Origin: Prevotella sp.
GTDB lineage: Bacteria; Bacteroidota; Bacteroidia; Bacteroidales; Bacteroidaceae
Assembly (NCBI GenBank): GCA_017548525.1
Contig: JAFYZV010000015.1
Coordinates: forward strand, 1-48,317
Length of the DNA stretch: 48,317 nt
Reading direction: 5' to 3'
In this document: piece after piece, positions 10,003-17,441 of the stretch
Layout: every line of letters starts with the position of its first letter
Position numbering within the stretch: the first letter of the stretch is position 1
Program-made: the position numbers and the translations under genes
Notes under the pieces: model-generated
Told to the model about the DNA's origin: nothing
What the model saw: only the letters and a program-made list of their open reading frames with translations
The model's database searches: none

Positions 10003-11478
10003 TTAGTCAGATGAGCGAGTGGCTTGACGGGCAAGATAAGTAAACACACGATCCATATCGGGCTGATTATATCGGCGTTTGAGTTCGTCGGGAGTACCCA
10101 TTGCCTTGATTTTACCGTCTACCATGATGGAGATGCGGTCGCAATATTCCGCCTCGTCCATGTAGTGTGTCGTGACGAAAACCGTAATGCCCCGCGCTGC
10201 CGCATCATAGATAAGTTCCCAAAACTGCCGTCTCGTGGCAGGGTCTACGCCACCTGTCGGCTCATCGAGAAACACCACGCTCGGCTCGTGGAAGATGGAA
10301 ACGGAGAAGGCGAGTTTCTGTTTCCACCCTAAAGGCAACGAAGCAACAAGGTCGTTCTTATGCTCGGCAAACTTCAATCGTGCCAGCAACTCGTCCGTCT
10401 TTTGGGCTATCTCCTTGTCATTCAAGCCATAGATACCCGCAAAGAGACGGATATTCTCCGCCACGGTCAGGTCTTCGTAGAGCGAGAATTTTTGGCTCAT
10501 ATAGCCAATATGTCTTTTGATTTGCTCATATTCCTTGCTAATGTCGAAGCCCGCTACTGTCCCCCTGCCGCTCGTTGGCTGGTTTAAGCCCGTGAGAATA
10601 CGCATGGCCGTGGTCTTCCCCGCGCCATTGGCACCAAGAAAGCCAAAGATTTCTCCTCGCTTGACAGAGAAGGAAATGTCATCAACAGCACGGAACGTGC
10701 CAAACGCCTTCACCAAATGCTCCACCTCGATGACATGTTCTGTTTGTTGTGGCAATGCCACAACAGACGAGACGGGCTGCCTGTCAATAGGGGGAGGATT
10801 AAACACATGGGCAAACTGTGCCAAGATGTCATCCGCCGAGCCTATGCCTCTCACCCGTCCATGGTCAAGGAACGCTACCCGTTCACAGCATCGCACCTCA
10901 TCCAAATATGGTGTGGATGCCATGATGGTGATGCCCCGTTCCTTCAACATGCCCAACATCTCCCAAAATTCCTTGCGAGAAACGGGGTCTACCCCCGTAG
11001 TCGGCTCATCCAAGAACAACACACTTGGCGCATGGACGAGGGCGCAAGAGAGAGCCAACTTCTGTTTCATGCCACCAGAGAGCGCACCCGCCTTGCGGTC
11101 CTTGAACCGTTCTATCTGCGAATAAATAGCTTTGATGCTGTCATACCCCTCCTCCACGGTCGTACCAAAGAGGGTGGCAAAAAACTCCAAGTTCTCAATG
11201 ACCGTCAAGTCTTGGTATAGGGAGAATCTGCCTGGCATATACCCTACCCGCTTGCGAATGTCTTTCATCTGTTTCACCACGTCAAAGCCTTCGACCGATG
11301 CCGTTCCTTGGTTGGGCAACAGCAACGTGCAAAGGATGCGGAACATAGATGTCTTGCCCGCACCGTCAGGGCCTATGAGGCCGAACACCTCCCCCTTGGA
11401 GACAGAAAACGACACATCATCCAATGCCTTCATAGCCCCATAGCACTTGGAAACGTGGTTGACTTCGATGCTATTCAT
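10003..11478 (-). CDS. Two-domain ABC exporter ATPase (YbhF-like)
   Basis: A 491-residue fusion of two nucleotide-binding domains, as in E. coli YbhF. NBD1 has Walker A GPDGAGKT (the Asp variant usual in this family), signature LSGGMKQKL and Walker B VLFLDEPTTGVDP. NBD2 has GANGAGKT, a degenerate signature LPLGWKQKL and VVFLDEPTGGVDP. The linker (about residues 235-246) contains the block SSVVALPQQT, encoded by a palindromic DNA repeat also found in the operon's tolC gene. The start codon overlaps the end of the HlyD gene by 8 nt, implying translational coupling. Confidence 0.92.
   Translation of the reverse strand: MNSIEVNHVSKCYGAMKALDDVSFSVSKGEVFGLIGPDGAGKTSMFRILCTLLLPNQGTASVEGFDVVKQMKDIRKRVGYMPGRFSLYQDLTVIENLEFFATLFGTTVEEGYDSIKAIYSQIERFKDRKAGALSGGMKQKLALSCALVHAPSVLFLDEPTTGVDPVSRKEFWEMLGMLKERGITIMASTPYLDEVRCCERVAFLDHGRVRGIGSADDILAQFAHVFNPPPIDRQPVSSVVALPQQTEHVIEVEHLVKAFGTFRAVDDISFSVKRGEIFGFLGANGAGKTTAMRILTGLNQPTSGRGTVAGFDISKEYEQIKRHIGYMSQKFSLYEDLTVAENIRLFAGIYGLNDKEIAQKTDELLARLKFAEHKNDLVASLPLGWKQKLAFSVSIFHEPSVVFLDEPTGGVDPATRRQFWELIYDAAARGITVFVTTHYMDEAEYCDRISIMVDGKIKAMGTPDELKRRYNQPDMDRVFTYLARQATRSSD
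10742..10779. repeat. In-frame palindromic repeat, copy 1 (in ABC ATPase linker)
   Basis: This 38-bp stretch contains the arms TGTTGTGGCA and TGCCACAACA, a perfect 10-bp inverted repeat around one central base. It matches copy 2 at 12983-13020 at 33 of 38 positions. Both copies are read in the same frame and strand, giving VVALPQQT. Confidence 0.85.
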
Positions 11479-12424
11479 GGTCGGTTGTCACCTGTGGAAG
11501 TTTCACTTCCCCGTACATACCTATTTTAATATATCCATCGTTTTTGACGGCAATTTTTACCGCATAAACCAAATCGGCGCGTTCATCATCGGTCAGGATG
11601 GTCTTGGGCGTAAACTCCGAGCGGCTCGAAATCCATGACACCGTGCCGTTGTAAGCCTTCTTCTGCTTGTCTCCGTAGTCGGCGAAGATCGTCACTTTCT
11701 GCCCCACCTTCACCTGTTGCAACTGCGAGGATGTCAGGTAGGCACGCATAAACATATTCTCCGTGTCTGCCACCTTGAACAAGGGCTTGCCTACGGCGAC
11801 AAACTCACCCCGCTCGACATACTTCTCCAACACCGTGCCGTGGATGGGCGATATGATGTGGCACTTGTGCAACTGGTCTACCAACTGGCTCACCTGTAAA
11901 TTCGTGGCGGCAATCTGTTTTTCCAACGAGCGAGTTGTGGTGGAGAGCGAGGAGACTTGCGCCTCCAACTGCCTCTGCAATACGTTCACCTGGCTATTGG
12001 CATCGTCGAGCATCTTTGTAGGCGCAGCCCCATCTGCAACCAGTTCTTTGTACCTTCGTTGCTCCTGCTGTGCCTTGTCGAGTTGCTGGCGGGTGGCGGC
12101 AATCTGCTTTTGCATGTTGGGTTTCTGGCTGGCATACACCTCTTTGGTGGCACCCAACTGGCGAATCTTCAGCCATATTTGTGTCGTGTCAACGATGCCC
12201 ACCTCCTGTCCTTGGGCGACCTCCTCGCCCTCTTGCACGTTGAACGTGAGCAATGCCCCACCCTGCTCGGCATATACCGTGGTCTCCGTTGCCTCAAACG
12301 TACCTGTGGCATCATACTCCTTCTCCTTGTTGCCACAGGCATTGAATGAAAGAGCCAACAAGAGTAGGCTAACAAATGTCATATCTTTCCGTTTCATATT
12401 GTTGATTGGTTTCATGGTTTCCAT
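11471..12424 (-). CDS. HlyD-family periplasmic adaptor (YbhG-like), probable lipoprotein
   Basis: A 317-residue membrane fusion protein that links the inner-membrane ABC exporter to TolC. After a signal region with a lipobox-like SFNAC at about residue 30 come a biotinyl-lipoyl half motif (GALLTFNVQEGEEVAQGQ), a long alpha-helical hairpin (about residues 85-190, rich in Q, K, A and E), the second half motif (ISPIHGTVLEKYVERGEFV) and a beta-barrel domain. The start is uncertain: ATGs at 12424, 12415 and 12397 are all in frame, and the last (MKRKDMTF) would give a more usual signal peptide. It begins 5 nt after tolC ends. Confidence 0.9.
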   Translation of the reverse strand: METMKPINNMKRKDMTFVSLLLLALSFNACGNKEKEYDATGTFEATETTVYAEQGGALLTFNVQEGEEVAQGQEVGIVDTTQIWLKIRQLGATKEVYASQKPNMQKQIAATRQQLDKAQQEQRRYKELVADGAAPTKMLDDANSQVNVLQRQLEAQVSSLSTTTRSLEKQIAATNLQVSQLVDQLHKCHIISPIHGTVLEKYVERGEFVAVGKPLFKVADTENMFMRAYLTSSQLQQVKVGQKVTIFADYGDKQKKAYNGTVSWISSRSEFTPKTILTDDERADLVYAVKIAVKNDGYIKIGMYGEVKLPQVTTDHE

Positions 12425-12429
12425 GCTTA

Positions 12430-13701
12430 TTATTCGTTAGTAACATATTTCAAGTCATACACATGTTTGAGCATCTGCACCTCATGGGTAGACAATTGGA
12501 TCTTGGCAGCATTCTCATTGTTGATCTCACGCACGAGGTCGTTGACATCGATGATGCCATGCGCGAGTTTCGACTCTGCCGCCTTGCGCACCTTGGAACG
12601 GAGGTTGATGATTTCATTGTCCTCCTCCATCAATTTGCGATACCGCTCAATGCTCTCATTTTGTTGCAACTGCTCCAAGCGGTTGTTGAAAAGGAACACC
12701 TCGCGATTGCTCTCTGCCAGTTCCCGTTGAATTTGAATCTTTGCCTTATCGTTCTTTCGCGTGTAGAGTGAGCCGATGTTCCAAGTCAACCGTGCGCCAA
12801 CCATTCCATTTAAAGACCATGTCCTGCTCATCATGTCCTCAAACATATTGTAACCTGGATAGCCATAAAAGCCAGAGGCAAAGACGCTGAATTTAGGTAA
12901 CAACTGGGCATCAAGCATCTTCTCTTGTGCGTCTGCCAAGCGCAGCTGGGTGTCAATGAGGCGCAACTCTGGTCGCTGTCCCGTTTGTTGTGGCAATGCA
13001 ACAACAGACTGAACGGGCTTTATTGCCTCCTTAACTTCCATGCCGCAGAAGGTGGAGAGCATTAGTATGAGGGTCTGACGTTGCGATTGGAGGTTAGTCA
13101 TCTGTTGGACGACTCCCAAACGCTCCGCCCTCACGGAGTTGAAATCGCTCTCCGAAGCCGTCCCTCGTTTATACATTGAGGAGAGCTTCTTCTCATTGGA
13201 GGCGAGCAACTCCTGCAAGTCTTGGTTCAATTTCACCTGTTCGTCGAGCAACAACAACGAGAAATACATCTCATTCACACGCTGACGTACCGCATAAAGG
13301 GTCACTTCGTTCTGAGCCGCCTGCACCTCTCCCTGCCGTCTCACTATCTCCTTCTGACTTTTGATGATTCCACCGTCATAAATGGGCTGGGTGATGTCCA
13401 CGCCGATACGATACTGATCCTTGCGCAATCCCTTGACTTCCGCACCCATCTGACTCAACATCACCTTCATCTGGTCGGGCCATGAGGTGACATCACTCTG
13501 GTAAGTGGCTTGCGCTGTTGCCGACACTTGCGGTAGCCATCCCTTCTCAATGTTGGCGACGGTAAGGTCTGTCGTCTTCCCAATGAGGTCGTATTGGCGA
13601 ATCAAGGGATAGTTTCGCTCGGCTGCCCGTTGGCATTCCTCCAAGGTCTGCGCTTGTGCCACGAAGGGCAACATCCATAAAAATATTAAGAGTTTTCTCA
13701 T
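12430..13701 (-). CDS. TolC-family outer-membrane efflux protein
   Basis: A 423-residue outer-membrane channel subunit. The chosen ATG at 13701 gives a clean signal peptide (MRKLLIFLWMLPFVAQA) and lies 32 nt below a TACCTTTG box; the longer in-frame start at 13746 would place the promoter inside the gene. The mature part begins TLEECQRAAERNYPLI, typical of the family, with two OEP repeats and long amphipathic helices. About residues 225-240 contain QSVVALPQQT, the product of the shared palindromic repeat. It is the first gene of the efflux operon tolC-hlyD-ATPase-permease-permease. Confidence 0.9.
   Translation of the reverse strand: MRKLLIFLWMLPFVAQAQTLEECQRAAERNYPLIRQYDLIGKTTDLTVANIEKGWLPQVSATAQATYQSDVTSWPDQMKVMLSQMGAEVKGLRKDQYRIGVDITQPIYDGGIIKSQKEIVRRQGEVQAAQNEVTLYAVRQRVNEMYFSLLLLDEQVKLNQDLQELLASNEKKLSSMYKRGTASESDFNSVRAERLGVVQQMTNLQSQRQTLILMLSTFCGMEVKEAIKPVQSVVALPQQTGQRPELRLIDTQLRLADAQEKMLDAQLLPKFSVFASGFYGYPGYNMFEDMMSRTWSLNGMVGARLTWNIGSLYTRKNDKAKIQIQRELAESNREVFLFNNRLEQLQQNESIERYRKLMEEDNEIINLRSKVRKAAESKLAHGIIDVNDLVREINNENAAKIQLSTHEVQMLKHVYDLKYVTNE
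12983..13020. repeat. In-frame palindromic repeat, copy 2 (in tolC-family gene)
   Basis: Second copy of the 38-bp repeat at 10742-10779. One palindrome arm carries a single change (TGCAACAACA). It encodes KPVQSVVALPQQT, compared with QPVSSVVALPQQT in the ATPase. Confidence 0.85.
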
Positions 13702-13732
13702 ATTACACACCACAATGATTTCATTCTGTTGG

Positions 13733-13740
13733 CAAAGGTA
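13733..13740 (-). promoter_or_regulatory. Promoter -7 box for the efflux operon
   Basis: TACCTTTG on the minus strand lies 32 nt upstream of the chosen TolC start. It is about 100 bp from, and divergent to, the araC promoter, so the regulator could bind between them. Confidence 0.6.
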
Positions 13741-13837
13741 ACGCAAAAAAGCCGTTCCACTGCTATCTATAATAATGAAAGAATGTCCTTTTCGTACAAA
13801 AAACCAAGAAAAAGGACATGAGTTCAGCGCAATTCAT

Positions 13838-13845
13838 TATCTTTG
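13838..13845 (+). promoter_or_regulatory. Promoter -7 box for araC-family gene
   Basis: TATCTTTG lies 19 nt upstream of the ATG at 13865 and fixes that codon as the start. Confidence 0.65.
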
Positions 13846-13864
13846 CAGCATAAATCAAACAAAC

Positions 13865-14758
13865 ATGGCAGACCTACAACACTTCACCCTCTCACAACTC
13901 AAACAACTGCTTGACGGGCAAAACGAGCAACTGACCAACAATTACATCTCGCAAAACCTCGCCGTCGCCCGCAACGTGCAAATATCTTTAATCAAACAGC
14001 AGTTCACCAAAACACCCGTCATTATGGACGAAATGCGTATCCTCATCATCAAACAGGGGTGGGCAAACCCCATTGTCAACCTCATGGAACGGCATTTAAT
14101 GACGGGAGACCTCATCTTCGTCGGTGTGAATGGCATCCTTCAATTCCAGGAAGCAGCAGACAACGTGAAAGGTTTAGGGTTCTCCATCAGCAACGACCTC
14201 TTCAACCTCGCCATCGGGAATCGCATTCCCAAGGCTTTCGATGGGCATCTGCGCGACTTCCATTTCCACCTCCAACAGCATGAAATGGATTTCCTCGACC
14301 AGCTACATCACCTTATTTATATACACACACGCGAGGAAGGGCATAGCTCACAAACCACTCTACACCTCATCAGTGCCTATCTTTGGTACATTGACAACCT
14401 GTGGAACAAACACGAAGAGGCATACCAACAGACGCAAACGCGCGAACAGCAATTGTTCAGCAAATTCATCCAATTGGTCAGTGAGCATGGGTACAAGAAC
14501 CGAAACATCGACTTCTATGCAACCCACCTATACATCTCTCCACGCTACATGAGCACCTTGATCAAAAAAGTGAGCGGGAAGGCCGCCAAAGAATGGATTG
14601 ACGATGCCGTCATCACACGTATCAAAATTGAACTGAAACACACTGACAAGCAGGTGAGGCAAATCAGCGACGAAATGGATTTCTCCAACCCCTCGTTCTT
14701 TTGCAAGTTCTTCAAAAGGCTGACGGGCATCACCCCACAAGACTACCGTAGATTATAA
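13865..14758 (+). CDS. AraC-family transcriptional regulator
   Basis: A 297-residue regulator. The N-terminal two thirds resemble a cupin-type sensor domain (LIIKQGWANPIVNLMERHLMTG). The C-terminal HTH_18/AraC domain of two helix-turn-helix motifs ends FSNPSFFCKFFKRLTGITPQDYRR. The ATG at 13865 (MADLQHFTL) is chosen because the in-frame ATG at 13775 lies upstream of the promoter. It is divergent from the tolC-led efflux operon and is its likely regulator; the inducer is unknown. Confidence 0.9.
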   Translation: MADLQHFTLSQLKQLLDGQNEQLTNNYISQNLAVARNVQISLIKQQFTKTPVIMDEMRILIIKQGWANPIVNLMERHLMTGDLIFVGVNGILQFQEAADNVKGLGFSISNDLFNLAIGNRIPKAFDGHLRDFHFHLQQHEMDFLDQLHHLIYIHTREEGHSSQTTLHLISAYLWYIDNLWNKHEEAYQQTQTREQQLFSKFIQLVSEHGYKNRNIDFYATHLYISPRYMSTLIKKVSGKAAKEWIDDAVITRIKIELKHTDKQVRQISDEMDFSNPSFFCKFFKRLTGITPQDYRRL

Positions 14759-14809
14759 AGATAAGGACAAATAACCTTTCCCGTTTTTCCTTTTGTCAAA
14801 AAAAAAGAT

Positions 14810-14817
14810 TATCTTTG
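14810..14817 (+). promoter_or_regulatory. Promoter -7 box for the DUF59 gene
   Basis: TATCTTTG, 16 nt before the ATG at 14834, preceded by an A-rich tract. Confidence 0.6.
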
Positions 14818-14833
14818 CATTCGTAAAGTAAAC

Positions 14834-15160
14834 ATGAACATGGAACAAACCGAGAAAGTGTGGATTGAGGAGCGTATTGTGGACGTGCTGAAGACCGTCT
14901 ACGACCCCGAGATTCCTGTTGACATATACGAATTGGGACTTATCTATAAGATCGACGTGAAAGATAACGGCGACGTAGATATTGACATGACATTCACAGC
15001 ACCCTCCTGCCCTGCCGCCGACTACATCTTGGAGGATGTTCGGCAGAAGGTTGATGCGCTGGAGGGCGTGCGTACCGTAACGGTCAACCTGGTGTTTGAG
15101 CCCGCCTGGGACCAGAGCATGATGAGTGAAGAGGCTCGTTTGGAATTAGGTTTTGACTGA
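14834..15160 (+). CDS. MIP18/DUF59-family iron-sulfur cluster assembly protein (SufT-like)
   Basis: A 108-residue single-domain MIP18/DUF59 protein, a family linked to maturation and transfer of Fe-S clusters. The conserved core DPEIPVDIYELGLIY and the cysteine in TAPSCPAADYI are present. An alternative start is the ATG at 14840. The LpxH gene starts 16 nt later and may share the transcript, although there is no obvious functional link. Confidence 0.88.
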   Translation: MNMEQTEKVWIEERIVDVLKTVYDPEIPVDIYELGLIYKIDVKDNGDVDIDMTFTAPSCPAADYILEDVRQKVDALEGVRTVTVNLVFEPAWDQSMMSEEARLELGFD

Positions 15161-15176
15161 AAAAGAATAACATACC

Positions 15177-15947
15177 GTGAACAATAAGAACATTTATTTC
15201 CTTGCCGATGCCCACTTGGGCTCACTCGCCATCGAGCATCCGAGGATGCAGGAGCGGCGGTTGGTGCGTTTCCTTGACAGCATCAAGCACAAGGCTGCCG
15301 CCGTTTATCTCTTGGGAGACATGTTTGACTTCTGGAACGAATACAAGCATGTCGTACCCAAAGGCTACACTCGTTTCCTCGGAAAAGTGTCCGAGCTGAC
15401 CGACATGGGCGTGGAGGTGCATTATTTCACGGGCAACCACGACATCTGGACGTATGGCTACTTGGAGAAAGAGTGCGGAGTCATCCTGCATCGACAGCCA
15501 CTGACAACGGAAATATATGACAAGGTGTTCTTCCTCGCACATGGCGACGGGCTGGGCGACCCCGACGCTAAGTTCAAGTTCCTGCGTAAGATGTTCCACA
15601 ACCGCACATGTCAAAGACTGCTCAACTTCATGCACCCTTGGTGGGGGATGCAACTGGGACTGCAATGGGCTAAGCACTCACGGCTGAAACGTGCAGACGG
15701 CAAGGAGCCTCCTTACATGGGGGAGGAAAGGGAACACCTGGTGTTGTACACGAAGGAATACATGAAGACACATCCCGACATCGACTATTTCATCTTCGGA
15801 CATCGGCATATAGAACTGGACTTGCGACTGTCGAAAAAGGCGGAAATGATTATCCTCGGCGACTGGATACGACAGTTCTCCTACGCCATGTTTGATGGCG
15901 AACACATGTTCCTGCAACAATATATCGAGGGAGAGAGCAAACCGTAA
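15177..15947 (+). CDS. lpxH: UDP-2,3-diacylglucosamine diphosphatase
   Basis: A 256-residue calcineurin-like metallophosphoesterase that hydrolyses UDP-2,3-diacylglucosamine to lipid X in lipid A synthesis at the inner-membrane face. The metal-binding motifs are in order: DAHLG (residues 11-15), GDMFDFW, GNHD, AHGDG and FGHRH. The start must be GTG at 15177: a stop codon lies three codons upstream in the same frame and the next in-frame ATG falls inside the metal site. LpxB, two steps later in the pathway, is also in this window. Confidence 0.9.
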   Translation: MNNKNIYFLADAHLGSLAIEHPRMQERRLVRFLDSIKHKAAAVYLLGDMFDFWNEYKHVVPKGYTRFLGKVSELTDMGVEVHYFTGNHDIWTYGYLEKECGVILHRQPLTTEIYDKVFFLAHGDGLGDPDAKFKFLRKMFHNRTCQRLLNFMHPWWGMQLGLQWAKHSRLKRADGKEPPYMGEEREHLVLYTKEYMKTHPDIDYFIFGHRHIELDLRLSKKAEMIILGDWIRQFSYAMFDGEHMFLQQYIEGESKP

Positions 15948-15975
15948 ATCTTTTCTATTTTTTTGACTTCATTTT

Positions 15976-16041
15976 GGCTATAGCCGCAAACCCTTTCGGC
16001 TATAGGCGCAAACCTTTTTGCCTATAGCCGAAAAGCGATAT
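15976..16041 (-). repeat. 22-bp tandem repeat array (three clear units), inverted copy of the 35.6-kb array
   Basis: Three 22-bp units each begin with a version of GGCTATAGCC. The first 21 bases are the exact reverse complement of 35699-35719. Sequence on to about 16100 also resembles the TATCGGG-type units of that array when read on the minus strand. The spacing of 22 is not a multiple of three, so it is non-coding. Confidence 0.85.
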
Positions 16042-16172
16042 ATGCCGCATTTGTTCCCGACACCTGCCGCTTTTGGCACCTGTGAATGCCACTTCCACGT
16101 CGAAAAACAAAGCCTCCACTTTCCTTAATAGGTTGATACTCATACAATGCACTCATTTTTCTCATTCTTTTC

Positions 16173-16203
16173 TTTGATGTTTCTGGATTATTCATTATAT
16201 TTG
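16173..16203 (+). promoter_or_regulatory. Strong promoter upstream of the HEPN gene
   Basis: TTTG (16173-16176), a 19-nt spacer and TATATTTG (16196-16203) form a full Bacteroidetes -33/-7 promoter. The inferred transcript start is near 16210, which leaves about 420 nt of leader before the HEPN start codon. Confidence 0.65.
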
Positions 16204-16628
16204 CAACGTCTCCAACCAAATAACTGCAAAGTTGCAGATAATAATGGTTTGCATACTAAACAAAAGCAGGGTGGACGGAGATACATATATGAGAAAGTGT
16301 CTGCACAGACGCTTTGTTCTTTGACGGTCTGAAGTCTCGCAAACTCAAAACCATAGTCAAAACAAAGCAACTGTAGATGCTCATGGGAATATGTAACATA
16401 TACCCAATTGTGCTTATCCTTATGATAGGCATGGTTATGGGAATATACATATTCTACGTGTGGGCTTCTGCGTTGTTCGTTTCGACTATGATGGGCAATG
16501 CGAGACGCCTAAGACCGTGGGACGAGCAACTGGTACAGCGACCCACACTTTTTTATATCATGTACCAAACTTTCCATTTACAAATCTTCCGAGCGTGGGG
16601 TGGCAGCTGGGAATAACAGATAGTTCAC
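16204..16628 (+). other. Long untranslated leader before the HEPN gene
   Basis: This stretch has no convincing gene. It contains short hairpins, for example CTGCAAAGTTGCAG and AAAGTGTCTG facing CAGACGCTTT with a 2-nt loop (about 16294-16315). Short open frames at 16377-16616 and 16460-16642 lack start signals and recognisable domains. It may be a structured leader or the remains of an older gene. Confidence 0.4.
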
Positions 16629-17432
16629 ATGGCAATATTTGATTATGACAATTATGTGGGAAATCGTCTGAAGATTCGTTTTCGGTGTAGAAGATGTGGT
16701 GAGATAAATGAAACCGAAAACTACGAAATCCCCTTTATGGATGAAAAAGCATCTTATGAACACACATGTGGTAGATGTGACATGATACATGAAATACATC
16801 TTATAGATGATGGTGTTAATGGGCATGGGGAGATAATCGATCTTCCAAATTCCAAAATATTGAATGTAATAACTATCCCATACGAATATTACTCAAATAT
16901 GGATTTAAGTTTAATTCATCGAATTATAGGAACTTGTAAAATAGAAACATGTTTGGAAGAAATTGAGATTTTAAGCGAAAACACACGTAGTTTTATATAT
17001 CAAATGCTAATGGTAAACGTAATATCATTATTAGAAACTTACTTAAAGGAATCCATTACAAGAAAGATAATGGAATGTGACGAATATAAAAAGAATTTGA
17101 TAGAAAATCATACATCAACAAATGTTGATAAAAAAACTATGAATAAAGTCAACGATTTGGATGTTCAAGATGTTCTAAGGAGTATTTCATTCCAAAATAT
17201 GGATAATGTGAAGAAGATATTGAAAAAAGTATTTAGAATATACATTAATAAATGCGAATTCATTCAAAACGCTATCAATAAGCGTAATATAATAGTCCAT
17301 CGTAATGGAATAGATGAAACCGGTAATGATTGTTTGGTAGAGAAAAGTGAGTTGCTGAATTTGCTGGGCGAAATAAGGTGTTTCACAAATGACCTGAATG
17401 AGAAATTTAATGATATTGAAACAAATAAATGA
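16629..17432 (+). CDS. Zinc-ribbon plus HEPN-domain protein
   Basis: A 267-residue AT-rich gene whose exact family I do not recognise. Residues 20-50 form a CxxC...CxxC zinc ribbon (C20, C23, C47, C50). The C-terminal helical part (about residues 115-260) looks like a HEPN domain, with the motif RNIIVH at R219-H224, the Rx4H arrangement used by HEPN ribonucleases. HEPN proteins commonly act as RNases in toxin-antitoxin and phage-defence systems; that role is inferred here. Base composition is much more AT-rich than that of flanking housekeeping genes, which suggests transfer. The BspA-like gene follows 9 nt downstream. Confidence 0.7.
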   Translation: MAIFDYDNYVGNRLKIRFRCRRCGEINETENYEIPFMDEKASYEHTCGRCDMIHEIHLIDDGVNGHGEIIDLPNSKILNVITIPYEYYSNMDLSLIHRIIGTCKIETCLEEIEILSENTRSFIYQMLMVNVISLLETYLKESITRKIMECDEYKKNLIENHTSTNVDKKTMNKVNDLDVQDVLRSISFQNMDNVKKILKKVFRIYINKCEFIQNAINKRNIIVHRNGIDETGNDCLVEKSELLNLLGEIRCFTNDLNEKFNDIETNK

Positions 17433-17441
17433 AATTGAATT

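Noticed and set aside
16377-16616. 79-codon frame with a hydrophobic start
   Set aside because: No promoter next to it, no ribosome signal, frame overlaps another equally weak frame, and no recognisable family. Kept only as part of the leader description.
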